Assembly: GCA_013407085.1 (NCBI GenBank)
Contig: JACCGJ010014744.1
Location: 1-64,000, forward strand
DNA: 64,000 bases
Direction of reading: 5' to 3'
DNA from: Atriophallophorus winterbourni
Taxonomy: Eukaryota; Platyhelminthes; Trematoda; Plagiorchiida; Microphallidae
Position numbers and translations under genes: made by a program. Under the pieces are notes generated by a model that worked only from the letters and a program-made list of their open reading frames with translations, was not told the DNA's origin and did no database searches. Shown here piece by piece: positions 11,827-23,823 of this stretch. Numbering within the stretch: the stretch's first letter is position 1; every line of letters begins with the position of its first letter.

Positions 11827-11856
11827 ATTATTTGGGACAAACAAAGGATATTTTGA
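11827..11856 (+). CDS. 30-base microexon of the host gene model
   Basis: The exon lies between ttgcag and gtaagc, and joins exon 3 in phase to give YYLGQTKDIL. The paralogue at 25,345-25,374 has the same length and equivalent splice sites (ttgcag, gtgagt) but its frame ends in a TAA. Small exons of this size are common in schistosome genes. Confidence 0.45.
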   Translation: MIWDKQRIF

Positions 11857-13613
11857 GTAAGCTTAAGCAACATTTCCTAACGGTGTCAATGTGGAATATC
11901 ATAAAATATATCAGATATTTGGGAGCTTTCATGAAAAGAATAAAATGTGTAATTTATGTTGAGGAAATAACGATGTTGCATTATGTTTCCCAATTCACCA
12001 AGCAATATTTCCGTCTCAAATTCACAAAATCTGTGTTGCATAATCCATGTTTCTAAACTTATATAAAGACCATAATTGTAACATTAATCTCATCATAAAA
12101 TTTCAATTTTTATACTACACAGGATTTGCACGTGTGGGGTACGGTTCTTAAGTTTGATATGAACAAACTGCTCAATCACATGTAGAATCTCTTAAGCCCA
12201 TGGTGATGAACAAAATTGTGTATGTGTATGCAGAAGAACACTTTCAAAATAAGTAACTAATCAGTCCTGAAATGCAAAAGCTCTGTTTATTTAAGAGTAA
12301 ACTCACGGAATTATTATACATGAGAGATAAGCTGCTATTCTGTGCAAAAATCGGAAAGATTAAATGGTGTAATTTATGATAACTTCCAAAATGTCAAATC
12401 TTAAAACCATATTGCTCATAACAACATCAAAATTCATATATGTTCCTTGATTCCAGCTTGCTAACAGAAAATGAGCCACTAACTGCAATATGCACAGTAT
12501 AAATGAAAACCCCTTTAACACCATTGAAGCTTAAACAATTAACGCAAACTCAGTTCGATTTGATCATGAGTATTTTCACATTTTTTTGATTATAGTGTAA
12601 TAGAATTTACGAAATCCTTTTTTTTATTTCATAAGAACTGTCGGTCATTTATCAAAGCTCGAAGACAACGTCCCTGGGAATATGTGAAGAAGTGCGTTTT
12701 GTTCATGCAGTCAATTCCATTTGAATGTTTACGGAACCTGATTCATCCAAGATGATTTAGCTGATCTGGCATACGGCTTAACAAGAAAAGATCCACAGTT
12801 TGACAAAAATTAATTCCGTAAACGTGTTTGTATGCATAAAATGCATGAAAGCATAATCTATTTATGATTCGCAACCTAGGCGAGAAAAAGTTTTTGCTTT
12901 AGAAAGGGGTATAATGAAGCTAGTAAGTCCCGACAGGGACAACAAAAAAATTGCGCGTTTCGAAAATCACTGTCCGTCACCGTAGAAAGGCAAAAAAGTA
13001 AATTGATAGCAAACTACGATTTATTAGAACCCTATTTGAGGAGATCAAGCACATGAGGGTAGCACTAATTTCACACCACAAAGATCAGTCATGCATCAAT
13101 AAGGAATCGATAAAGAATGTAAACGTTATTTAAGTCCAAACCGATCATTGAGTTGGAATGTTATTGCTGATTTGTGTGTCCAATTTCCGGCCTATCAACG
13201 AATCGGGGTGGTTCGTTCCTCAGGTGCATTACATCGTAACAGAAAGTACACGAGAAATATGCGCAGTATCATTGATACATATAAGTTCATTTTGTACCGC
13301 TTCAGGCGTGGCAAACTTACTTAACAGTGGTATCATAATATGATTCTCGCGTGTAGGCTGAATACAGATGGAGTAATGTATCTTGCTCATCATGATAATT
13401 AGATTTGCTCCTCTCAACCTGAAACGACCGCTATGATCGATATACTACTGGAATCTTAATAAACAGTTTATTGCATTCTATTCTGGAGTCGGCGCGACAA
13501 GGACGGTTCAGTCCTCGCGCAAAAACAACCATCTTTGCTTAACAGAACTGTTCTTGGACATCTCTATACCAATGTCCAATGCTTTCACAAAATATTTTGG
13601 CCCAAAATTGCAG

Positions 13614-13824
13614 GATTATTATTTACCCATTTCTGCCAAGACACTGCTCCCCCGTGACTGTGCATCAGTTGTATGAAGGTCAACACTTGATTAGATTAGA
13701 AACTCACATGCAGATAATTTATCCTCATCGACTTGCCATTTTAGGACAGGCTATGGTGCTTGTTGACAACGACAATAGGCGAAGATTTCAAAATCGGTGT
13801 AATTTATCGTACATTAGAAGCCAC
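13614..13824 (+). CDS. Candidate exon, upstream member of an in-phase pair
   Basis: The acceptor caaaattgcag and the donor CCAC|gtaagt bound 211 bases with one open frame. It encodes, among others, IIIYPFLPRHCSPVTVHQLY and GQAMVLVDNDNRRRF. It ends in phase 0, which is the phase in which the exon at 15,453 starts. It may belong to the same transcript as the exons at 9.8-11.9 kb, but the phase after the 30-base exon does not fit directly, so at least one exon would be missing between them. The family is unknown. Confidence 0.4.
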
Positions 13825-13889
13825 GTAAGTTTATAATATGACTCCTCTCGTCAAGCTACGCTGGATTGCCTCGATATAGCATACCAGGA

Positions 13890-14135
13890 ATATTAATCTT
13901 AGGTGACGTTAATCTGCCCAACCCACTAAAAACTCAAATCATTTCTCATACCACCATTATTGCCAACTTCCAGCGCTCTTCGCAGACATTCCTTTTTATA
14001 ATCACATGGAAACAATACAAAATATAAAGGGATAGATACGCTTTTCATACTGGATCTGATCTTTTCAACAAAAGAAAAGTTTGTCGACAACATTACTTAT
14101 GGTATTCTGCTAGGATTCAGCGAAAATTGCTTTGA
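13890..14135 (+). mobile_element. CR1-like endonuclease fragment in a candidate intron
   Basis: Broken translations give ILILGDVNLPN, IPFYNHMETIQN and LFILDLIFSTKEKFVDN, matching in order the MGDFNLPQ, IPLYNHVFDYTRQ and VLDLVLTSEA positions of the CR1 element at 52.2-55.4 kb. This is a small, old, frameshifted remnant lying between the exons at 13.6 and 15.5 kb. Confidence 0.55.
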
Positions 14136-15452
14136 ACGTCGAATACCTGTGTCCAGCAGTCCGAACAAGTGATAAAAAATAATCAGACATGTATGTCTAT
14201 CTGAAGCCTGTCAAACGCCTGTCAAACACTGTTCAAGGACTGGCAAATTAAATGCATGGGATTAAAGTGGCAGCGGCCCAGAATTTTTAACCCAAACTCT
14301 GCAATCGTACATCAATGGTGTATAAGCGCATTAAGATTTATAATCCGGTATCGCACTCTGTAGTTGATTGAAATACGGAATATGGCTTGGAAAAACCAGT
14401 TAACCAACAAAACCACGTGAGAAACATTCCTAGCACTTAGAAACATGTTGCTACACTTATTGATGACGACAAAAAGCTGTAGCAAACGGATATACTGTCC
14501 AAAATCGTGCAAAATCCAAAGCTCCTTTACCAGATTACGAACAAGCAGTCTTTAGTGAAAGTAGGAGTTACTGCATTACGAATCACATCAGAATGACCAC
14601 TACTGCACGGACAACGCAAACTCATGAACTAGTATGACACAGTATGTTGTGCAATGAAATGCTTTGATATGAACTGGATCCAGATGCGACGCCTTGTATC
14701 CCATTGGATAAGATAACCATTACCAAAGAAAATCTTCTGGGAACTAATATTTCTGAATCCCACAAAATCTCGCCCGATTTGAAAAATTAAATCAAATATA
14801 CTTAAACAGTGTGCACAATTTCTATGCGGACATGTGCCTGAGTTATTTAGAGAATCGCTGTTCCAAATCACGTTTTTGCTAGTGATATTATTCATAGTTC
14901 CATTATTATTAAGCGGAATTTGTAAAGCTATATGTTCTTCAGACCATTAAAATGGACACTAATTGAATTGTATTGAATGCTTTGTATTAAACAATTCGTA
15001 TTAGTCTCATGTTCAAAATGCAAATTTTACTGAAATCGTTTCATTAAATATTGTTGAAAATAAGTTCGAATAGTATATACTGGCGAGCATGTTTTCCAGA
15101 ATTTCAGTCAATATCTCCAAGGTTACATTAATTGGATCCGAAACATATTTACTGTTTGAGACTTAAAAAACTTCAGTCCCAGTGACTAACTAGCCCAAAC
15201 TGTTTTGTCTGAGATTTTATTCGCAATTTGTACGCCAAATTTTAGCGAATAACCAAAAATGCACAAAGCTGAATTCTTCCACAATGGTGACTCAGTTAAT
15301 ACCAAGATTTTGTTTTTGAGATGAACACAACAGCATATCGAGTATGCTCGATCAGAACTAAACATTCCGTTTATATCGCTTGCCATGCATCATTTATATG
15401 AGTTGAATCAACATGTGAAAAAAGGTTTTAATTTTGAAAATTTCTCTAACAG

Positions 15453-15698
15453 GTAATCGGAATGTTTCAACTAATGAACGACATCTTTCACTGTGTTGCG
15501 AGTACCATTGCTGATCAAGTTGGGATGGTTCTCGTTGAAGTGGATTTCAACGTCTCGTTTCTGTTCTCCGATAAATCACCCAGTTGGAACACACCCATGC
15601 TGTTTAAAGCAAAATTAGTTTCGAGTGCGCGCAACACGATGGTCCTCATCCGTCTGCCAATGAAGGACAAATACGCAATGAGGGAATGTTACATTTAA
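15453..15698 (+). CDS. Candidate 3' terminal exon
   Basis: The acceptor tttctctaacag is followed by 81 codons and a TAA, entering in phase 0 as the exon ending at 13,824 requires. The translation contains VIGMFQLMNDIFHCVAST, QVGMVLVEVDFNVSFLF and VLIRLPMKDKYAMRECYI. The residue mix is that of a folded globular domain with an alternating hydrophobic strand pattern. It is much longer than chance would favour in this AT-rich setting. I do not recognise the family; no nearby polyadenylation signal is obvious. Confidence 0.45.
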   Translation, partial: VIGMFQLMNDIFHCVASTIADQVGMVLVEVDFNVSFLFSDKSPSWNTPMLFKAKLVSSARNTMVLIRLPMKDKYAMRECYI

Positions 15699-15699
15699 C

Positions 15700-16950
15700 A
15701 GCCGCATTGTTTGGACAATCATACTTGAAGTGCTTTCTGGTTTGCTCATTTAAATGCGTGTTAACAAGCAAATGACTCAGCTTACTTTTACCGGTTGAAT
15801 AGCCAGTTCGTTTTCCTTGTTAATGTGAACAATCGAATTTATTTTTGAATGACTCACATTCTTTTATAATTTGATGCACAGTTTTCTTTTTTCGATCAAA
15901 TTCACCATGTCCCCATAAAATTTAAAACTGTCATTCAAATACCCGGATTTGATATTCAAAAAACGGTAGAATAACGGCTGGTACGACCATCCAGTTTAAT
16001 CACTTGCACGCAATTGTAAATGGGGTTATCCGATGATCTCGAACAAATTGTAATTGCTTTCATACAATATCATAGGATTGGTAGTAACCCGATGCTCGCA
16101 ATTGAACATATTTATCAAATACCATGGTCAATTATGTATTGAACACCGTAATAAAGTTGCCAATTAAAATCAATTCTATACCCTTAATGTAGTAAAATGA
16201 GGTTAATTAAACTTATTTTATCATTACATAATGTAAACAACGAAAAATTGATTACAGTAAATTAAACTAAATTAAAATAGAAAAAATAGTTTACCACAAT
16301 GTTCAAATAAATTTCTATGCCTTCTATATCACGGAGACACACAATGATTCGATTGTGGTATCTACAAAATACTTTCTTACTCCAGATAATAGGTTGCTTG
16401 TGCCAGCTTTACCAACGGTGGATTACAAGTTTACCCTGTTCACCTTCACTCAAATGATTTAATGCATGCCCATCCAAATCGCACTACCCCCACCAGATTG
16501 GTCGAAACTAGCAAATGAATGCAAATACGGAAATTCTGTTTGACATTGTTTTATCGTTTCCGGTCAGCTTATCTAATTCCATGGGCATCTGACTTTATTC
16601 CTTACTTATCAAACCCTATTTATCACGCGTTTAAGAATTCGAGTCACATGAAATCCATTTTTCAGTAAATGGTTCGACAATATGATTAGCAACAGTTTAC
16701 GTACAATAATTTATCATTTAGTGTACTTATTATCATTCCATCTTCAACTATGTTAATCTCAACAATGTCTCTTAATATATATGTTATTCACGAATACATT
16801 AAACTTTCTTCTCGTAGACATTTGTAAATCATACATTTTTGAAAAGTCAAAACAAATATGAACTGAACATTAAATATTGTTAGAAATAATGTACACCTTC
16901 AGTATAATTGTTTGTATAGATGCCAGCATAGAAAAGTCTGTAAAAATGTA
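15700..16950. other. AT-rich DNA without recognised genes
   Basis: No coding evidence was seen. At 15,975-15,990 the phrase ggctggtacgaccatcc resembles the GGTTGG-hairpin part of the hammerhead repeat family and may be a remnant. Confidence 0.35.
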
Positions 16951-17017
16951 TATACCTAATGCTCATTTTCACGCATTTACATCACATACACAAACCAAAA
17001 CCTACTATTGACACTCA

Positions 17018-17245
17018 TCACGTAAGGATATTTGGATCAGACTTCGCATGCGTTTGAAGCAGCGGAACAATGATAAACACGTTGCGCTCGCATGGCACTG
17101 TTTTGGTTAAGTCACGTTTGACCATTCCTCTCATTAACATGAGTTCATACTCATGTAGATAGAGTTTAAACCCACGACAATAAAAATGCTCATTTGCGTG
17201 CAATTCCATCTCAAACGACGACCGCTTTCGTGCTGTCTACAATAA
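17018..17245 (-). repeat. Hammerhead repeat family, degenerate minus-strand copy
   Basis: On the minus strand the order is: part of a hammerhead (GACAGCAC, GAAA, GCGGUC, GUCG), then atgcatttgc-like sequence, the gtttaaac palindrome, and the block ending at gcagcgg...cgcatgcg. This matches the plus-strand copies at 17.3-17.9 and 25.7-25.9 kb. The CUGAUGA box is lost. Confidence 0.6.
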
Positions 17246-17249
17246 TGTG

Positions 17250-17970
17250 GTTGGTGCATGCGTTTGAAACAATGGAAGATTGTAAACAATTTACATTTAT
17301 ATGCCACTGTTGATTATGTTTAGTACGACCAACTTGTTAAAACGCATGATCCTATGGGCCTTACATGATGAGGGTAAACTGCGCGAATCCGGTCGTGGTG
17401 TGTGTGATGGAAATGCATGCAAATGCGCATTCTTCCTTGTTTCAAGCTCATACGGAGCCTGATCCTGATGAGTGCCAAAACACGAAAACGGTCGTGCTTT
17501 GTATGTGTGTTTGTGAGGGAAATGAAAGCCAGTGAGCATTATTCTTCATGGTAAATTGTGTAAACATTATCTGCAAGCGTGTGAGGTCATATGAATGAAC
17601 ACGATGGTCGTATCAATCTTTACCATACAATAGCAACTTAGACTGTTTCAAACTGTTGTGTGCCAAAAGCACGTAATCGGTCGTGGTGTGTGTTTGGTCC
17701 AAATAGATGCATATTTACTTATGATCATGGGTTTAAACCCTATCTACATGGAAGTGGGCTCATGTTTTTGATCATGTTGATCATACCAACCATAACAAAA
17801 AGTGGCATACAAGCGCAACGTTTTAACAATTTTTATACTGTTTATAGCAGGAACACTGTCTTGGTTTTTGACGTGTTTGTATAACGGAAATGCATGCAAA
17901 CGAACTTTTTCAATGCTTAGGAGTTTAATGCTTTTCAAAATGAATGAACGAACGGGTTGGTCGTACCCAT
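17250..17970 (+). repeat. Cluster of hammerhead repeat copies
   Basis: Three partial copies follow one another, each showing the sequence of parts seen at 25.66-25.94 kb: a hammerhead-like core, ggaaatgcatgcaaa, the motif gtttaaac, a ggttgg...accaac hairpin, and a gcatgcgtttgaa block. Hammerhead-like cores sit at 17,364-17,402, 17,465-17,500 and 17,653-17,692. Spacing between them is irregular (about 100 and 190 bases), so units are shortened and shuffled. Confidence 0.65.
17465..17500 (+). ncRNA. Hammerhead ribozyme core, partly degenerate
   Basis: CUGAUGA (17,465-17,471) is intact, followed by a short stem II (GUG/CAC), GAAA (17,484-17,487) and then ACGGUC. The stem III palindrome ACCGGU is spoiled (AACGGU), and stem I pairing upstream is not evident. 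Self-cleavage is doubtful. Confidence 0.5.
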
Positions 17971-17988
17971 GTTAGCCATGCATAACTT

Positions 17989-18010
17989 GTATATATATAT
18001 ATATATATAT
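17989..18010. repeat. (TA)n microsatellite
   Basis: About ten TA units lie directly after a ggttggtcgtacccat remnant of the hammerhead repeat. Confidence 0.85.
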
Positions 18011-18426
18011 CTTCTGTTTGAAATTTCACAATTCATGGGTAGTAATGTAATAAATCTTTGTTTTTATGTTATATATATTAAGATCATAAGTGCTCCAAAA
18101 TCGCGTTATTCTGTAAAAAATATCTTTACCGCTGATTTTACTAGACTCCAATGTGAAACCTGTTTGGAGTGGATGCCTACTCGATGTAGAGCAATGAAAC
18201 CAAAGATATATCGATGGCTTCAAATGACCTCGTGCGATATTATTCGCACGCAAGATATTCCTTCCACCATCAAGTATTAAACACGCATGTAGAAGGCATT
18301 CAGCCGTATCTGCATATAGTGACATCAGTAATGCGCTTGACGAAGGCTCATCGATTTTGACACAACCTTAGAAGAGGATGAACACCACATATCTATGGAG
18401 CACGCTTGCGTGTCAATTTACATCCT

Positions 18427-18738
18427 TGAGAACGATTACGGACGTGGCTTTCTCGACTAAAACCCGTTTACAAATTGAAATTAGTACGGTTGATGCAACG
18501 AACGTGCACAAACACATCGGTAACTCGGCTCCAACACAGATTAATCGACAGTCAAGTGCAAAGAATTTATGTCGGAATGTCTAAGGTTCCACCAATTGAT
18601 CCGAGCTATGTAAGAATGACAAATCGGTTGAGTAAAATATACACTCAGCATTATGTGATGAAACAAGGGCATGCTGTTGAAAATGCTGTTGTATCTCTAG
18701 TCTCAAGAGAAATACAATGGAATTCTCGAATACGATGA
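18427..18738 (+). CDS. Unrecognised open frame, possible terminal exon
   Basis: The frame is open from about 18,427 to a TGA at 18,738. It begins with a basic part (RTWLSRLKPVYKLKLVRL) and contains QRIYVGMSKVPPIDPSYVRM and QHYVMKQGHAVENAVVSL. Composition is more protein-like than neighbouring frames. A weak acceptor (acatccttgag) could open it. No start codon is convincing and no family is recognised. It could be an exon, or an old transposon piece. Confidence 0.3.
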
Positions 18739-18986
18739 CTGATCATGGTGATTGCTTGTTAGTAAAATAAAGAAGAGGTTCAGATTTGTATATAGCTAAC
18801 TCTTATGTTCATATTAACAATACTATTTAATCAAAGATAGGAGGAAGTAACTATTATTCTCGCATTCCGAATTTAAGGTAAAATTGAGACGAAACATAAA
18901 CCACCGGAAGGAAACTAGTTTCTAGACTTGACAGTACAAGTTGAAATGATATTACGACAAGCGCATGCGGATCCTGATCCTACTGT

Positions 18987-19035
18987 CACTACCTGATGAG
19001 TGCAAACAGCACGAAACCGGAGGTGGTGTGTGTGT
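18987..19035 (+). ncRNA. Hammerhead ribozyme, cleavage site mutated
   Basis: Stem I (CACUAC at 18,987-18,992 with GUGGUG at 19,023-19,028, all six pairs including one U-G), CUGAUGA (18,993-18,999), stem II (GUGC/GCAC with a five-base loop) and GAAA (19,013-19,016) are all intact. The expected UC before the cleavage site reads AG at 19,021-19,022, so this copy should not cleave. The flanks carry the family's gcatgcgg and atgcatgcaaa blocks. Confidence 0.7.
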
Positions 19036-19324
19036 GTGATGGAGATGCATGCAAATTAGCTTTTTGATACTAAGACACGTGCAACGTCTTAAGGCAGAGC
19101 TCAACAAGATATTACGATAACATTCTCCGAAGGATATAATTAAAATATGAACATCATAAACAAGTAGTAGGAGTACGTGGGGTACACGACCTAGTAGATC
19201 TCAATATAATTGATTTTAGGTTATTGAAGAGGAGCCCGGAAATTTGTTGGAAGCCTCTGCAAATCCTAATTCATAATATCCAATATTATGTTTGTAATTT
19301 TTTGTTTTAAATAAGATTTTATTA

Positions 19325-20160
19325 TTAAGTAGTATATGACGTTCGAAATGAAGTACAGAAAAACACGACGGTTTTCGCGGTTATAGCCGCGCATTAGGTA
19401 TGCGTATCCGTGACTGGAAGTTCAAACGCCTTAATGGCTTTGTGATAAAACATTTAATATGCGAATTGAGTAATAAAACTACGTTTGCAAATTAAAATGT
19501 TGCGTTCATGTGTGGAATGAGCTAAGTCCACAGTCGGTGAAACGATGCACTAGAACGGAGTCAAACGACAGTTTCCACGCATTTTGCAGCTCATCACGTG
19601 TGAGTATTCGTGACCTGACATTCAAACGTTTTACTACATTATACTCAATTTATTTTTTTGCATTCAAGTTTGAAACCAATTAGCAAATTTGAATTTGTCG
19701 CCGTTGTGGGACTAAGCTAATTCCCAAATTCGGTGGAATGAATCAGCGGTAAATTTTTGTAATATTTTCACAGCTTTCCAAAAACAGAATTAGGGTATAT
19801 TTTTGTTTTCAAATTCAAATTTTTCTCATCAGTAGAATATAACGTTCAAAAAGCCTGACTACAGGACACAACCGGTTTCGACGTTAATACATCTGGTATG
19901 CCTAACCTTGACCGGTCATTCGAACGCAGTTTTTTCTCGTCCTCGAAATTTGAGAATTCGAGGATATATCTTAATTTGCAAATTAACATTTACCTCTAAT
20001 GCGTGGAATAATCTGAGACTCACATTCGTTGGAATGCAGCAACGTTAACTGTTCGGAATATTTTCATAACATTTCTAATAAATGGATGATGTCTAAAGTC
20101 AGATTTTCCTAAAAAGTAATATATAACGTTCGAAAAGCAGGAAGGAATCACATGATTGCC
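19325..20160 (+). repeat. Degenerate tandem array, units of about 200-300 bases
   Basis: Two anchors recur. The phrase tatatgacgttcgaaa (19,331) recurs as atataacgttcaaaa (19,838) and tatataacgttcgaaaa (20,120). The phrase gtatgcgtatccgtgac followed by attcaaacg recurs near 19,396, 19,598 and 19,893. A third phrase (gtgtggaat-a-ctaag) also recurs. Units are strongly diverged; no protein is encoded. Confidence 0.55.
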
Positions 20161-20499
20161 TTCGCGGTTATTGTCGGTAATTTTGTATTTTTCTTTCTAC
20201 GGACTGAAAATGCAAAATTATGTTTCGGTAAAATTTCACGAACTATTATTCGCTCACAAAAAATAATTAATTCTATCGCTTTCAATACAAATGTTTATCA
20301 CAATGTTAGAAAACGTTATGTGATATTTACGTACAAAGCTGTCGAGAAGTTTCCGTATAGAAACAACGGCGTACTTCTTAAATACGCATTAATATCTTAT
20401 TCAGGATTTCAACGGATTGCATTAAATCATATATTTCTAATATAAACAGAATCATATATGTTAGATTTATCTGCACAGAAGAATGTACACTTTAATTCT

Positions 20500-23400
20500 G
20501 TGAATACAGTAAAGTATTACTTTGGTTGTATTTTTGGATTATTATTTTGTGTCGATTTGAAATAATTGTTCAAAATAGGCATACATATTTTCCACATAGC
20601 TCAAATACATACGCATCTCAGAAGTTCTATGGTCTACTTAAGGTACAGCATACACGTTTTTGTGAAATAAATTTTACATAATCATTATACTTTATCATGA
20701 ACAACGAATCTTACCACACATATGCTGGAGAAGGTAATTGTTGATCACGGAGAATGATGACTTGCGCTTCTATTAAAGACGTCTTCAGTAGCAATCGAGC
20801 ACATATATTACCTATTTGAGCAGAATCCATTTTCTGTTTGCTGAGAAGACTACGTTTATTGAATAAGTAGAGCAACAGATGATCTCAGATTTGACGGATA
20901 CAATGCTGTTATCTGAGCAATGGCTCGGAGATAATACTCCACACGACATAGATAAAATTGCGTTTATCTCTTCGTTAATTTATGAACAACAAATGATAAC
21001 AGCATATATAATTGGCCAATAGACTGATTACCTAGTTTCAACGCCCCATAGGATAGTTGTTTGGTGATACGAAAGTATTTTGTTTTTCATTGATTCTAAT
21101 TTTGTTGAAATGCTCAAGATTGTGCCACATCTTGAAGGCCTGCATTAGCGATACAATTGTGGCATTATTGTTTTTTGTGTTTAATGCACATCCTTGATAG
21201 AACTCGCTGGGACATCTTACAAGTATAGTTGACAAAAATCGATTCTTTTATTTTACGTGCAGACCTTCGACGGATTTCAGTTAATTTGACGCAAGTTTAG
21301 TATATTACTAACAGCTTCAGAGCTTTTAAAAAATACATGACCAGTAGTGACGTGTACTCTCTTCAGTATAACTTAATTAATGTTTTTAAATCAGGAATAT
21401 TGTTCGCTTTTTGATTTGTGCAAATCTTATTTTGATTAAACGTATGTCATATCAGCTAACATCTTGGTTCGACTTTTCAATTAGTGAAAAAAGTTTACCT
21501 CCAACATACAAAAACAAAGATTTGTCAATTATTTCTCCTGTGTAGAACTGCACTTTCCACACAAGATCTGATAATTGTACAGTTTCGTTTTTGCCAATCG
21601 CTACATTTAGTAAGAAATTGAATATGCACAAATCTAATATTCACTGAATAACTTGACATCAACATAAACCATTATGTAGATAAGATCGCGCCAAAGTTCG
21701 TTAAGCTTTAACGCTGGCAATATGCAACCAATATGTCGTTTGGCCAGCTCACGAGGACTTTCGTCTGAATGGAAATGGGATATTTTATATACAGTTCGAA
21801 CGTTGATAAATCTATTTAACCCTTATTAAACCCATTAAAAACAAGGCGCGTACTGATTAACGTTTAGAAGTGTGTTTCTGCAATTAAAGATAACAAGCAT
21901 TTATTTGGTCGATCGATATAATAATCTTACATAATCAAGATGCGGCGCCCTCAAAGGATTAGTAATTGTATGTTGCAAATGTTTTGGTCTTGAACAACAT
22001 GGAACGCACGTCTGTTGTTCCAGTATTATTAATCAATACGTGTGTGAAATTATCATGTTTGGAAGAAAGCTTAAAGGAATGGTTATCATATAGCTACTGG
22101 TAATTAGCCGTGATTTATATAGTAACTTGAAATACTATTAACTATCTCCAATGATAACTGTTTTCATTTTTTTCAACAATTTAAGTAATAGTGTCAATGT
22201 ACGACTTAATCAAATTTGAGGGTGAAGTGTGGTTGAAGAACGCGTGCGGGCAGTAAGTTTTCGTGTTAACGACTTATAAACAAAAGATTCAGTCTGTTTG
22301 CGAGTCACTCTGTCCATTCATGATATGTTCAAGATACGACGGATGCAATCATATCTAGATGTCTTCTACTCTAGTCATCTGTGAGTTAATATTACCGTTG
22401 ATAAACTGGCATTTTCAATATCTGAAAACAAATACGGTGAACTTATCATACAAGTGAGTATTCCACTCAAAATTAATTGCTTATGTTTTTCCCTTAAATT
22501 ATTTTTTTCAAATTAATCAGATTACACATCAAGTTTAATAAACAACCTACATTGCTGCACTAAACTATTGTTTCATGTAATACCAAAGGTTTCTAAGTAT
22601 ATAAAAACCACTGTTGCTCAAATGAACTCAAACACCTTATCCCGTATTCAGTCCGCAATATTTCGCATAAAGCTGGAACCATGACGTGGGAATTACGATG
22701 AAAATCCTGTTTGCAAAATAGAGATAGTACAGATAAAATGAATTAACTTTTGGGAGATGTATTCTAAAATTATATTGCTCCGAAAATTCGGAAAATGAAC
22801 GATTGCTAATGTTCTACGTACTTTGCAAATTCAATCAGAATTCAGAATTCTTCGTCCGTGCAAACATTAATGTAGATACGGAAATCATTTAAAATAACTG
22901 TAGAAACAGGGAATACTAAACATGTTATGAAAACCAAATTGAGGACAGTTTTCGTGCTACCATAAGGAACCACCGTTAATGTAGCTACATAATGCACCGG
23001 GAACAATTTAGAAGTAATATACAACTACTGGTGAAGATACCAAAAGTTGGAATTCTGTCACAAAGAGACAATCTATAGCTTATCAACGCATATCAAAAAC
23101 TGTGTAATATTCTGCAAAATCTATTTGAGATAAATCTGCTTTGATGTCTTATTTTGAAGATAGTTTGTGTAAACGAATCGTTGTCAGATATGTGATTACA
23201 CAATGTTTATTTCCATTTTGTCATTGAGTGAAAATACATTATCATATAGAGTTATCGCTGATTAAGTTTGTCGTAAATGGCAAATCTGCTTTTACCACGG
23301 AATTAAGATGGTCGATTACTTTGTTTTGTGAAGCGCATATACTGATCGAAATATGAAGAAAACCAATATCGCGGATAACTTTAGGTTGAAGATATTCTAT

Positions 23401-23800
23401 ACTTGTTATACTGGATTCCATACTTGAAACCTATATGCAATAGCATTAATGTAGTCTAATTTTCGAAATATTTCCAGCGAATGATCAGATTCGAAATGAA
23501 ATATCACGAAAGGACCGTTTGTGTTTAGTCGGTGAACGCAGTGGTTATGTGTAAGGTATTGCCTTGATGACAGAAGTTTCTTCAACATATGTGAAGAGAA
23601 TTAGAACGTAAATAGCTTTAGCTGACCAATCCGAATTTGCCTTAGAAATGCACAACTGAAATTGGCGATACGATTATTGAGATGCAGAGGTTATATTATG
23701 ATCGGCAGATATAGGTCCTTACGTGCTTTGACATACTTCAATCTTATGCTTGTTTTGTTATGAAAAGGTTATATATTTTTTTGCAAGGTTAAGCTTGGAT
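20500..23800. other. AT-rich DNA, no gene recognised
   Basis: Only short open frames without motifs occur. The single identifiable piece is a small LINE fragment at 22,296-22,352. An isolated open frame at 20,152-20,445 (97 codons, Ile and Asn rich) starts inside the last unit of the tandem array and is not supported. Confidence 0.4.
22296..22352 (-). mobile_element. Small fragment of the RTE-like LINE (A/B family)
   Basis: About 57 bases match LINE copy B at 27,205-27,260 nearly base for base (the block containing cactctgtcc and gatatgttcaagatacgacg). In the element's sense this is the RRILNISWMDRVT region of the pol C-terminus. Confidence 0.7.
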
Positions 23801-23823
23801 CGTTGTACCGCTAGTATTTTCAG

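Noticed and set aside
20152..20445. Plus-strand frame of 97 codons starting MIAFAVIVGNFVFFFL
   Set aside because: The hydrophobic start arises from the last unit of a degenerate tandem repeat, and the rest is Asn/Ile/Lys-rich as expected from AT-rich noncoding DNA.
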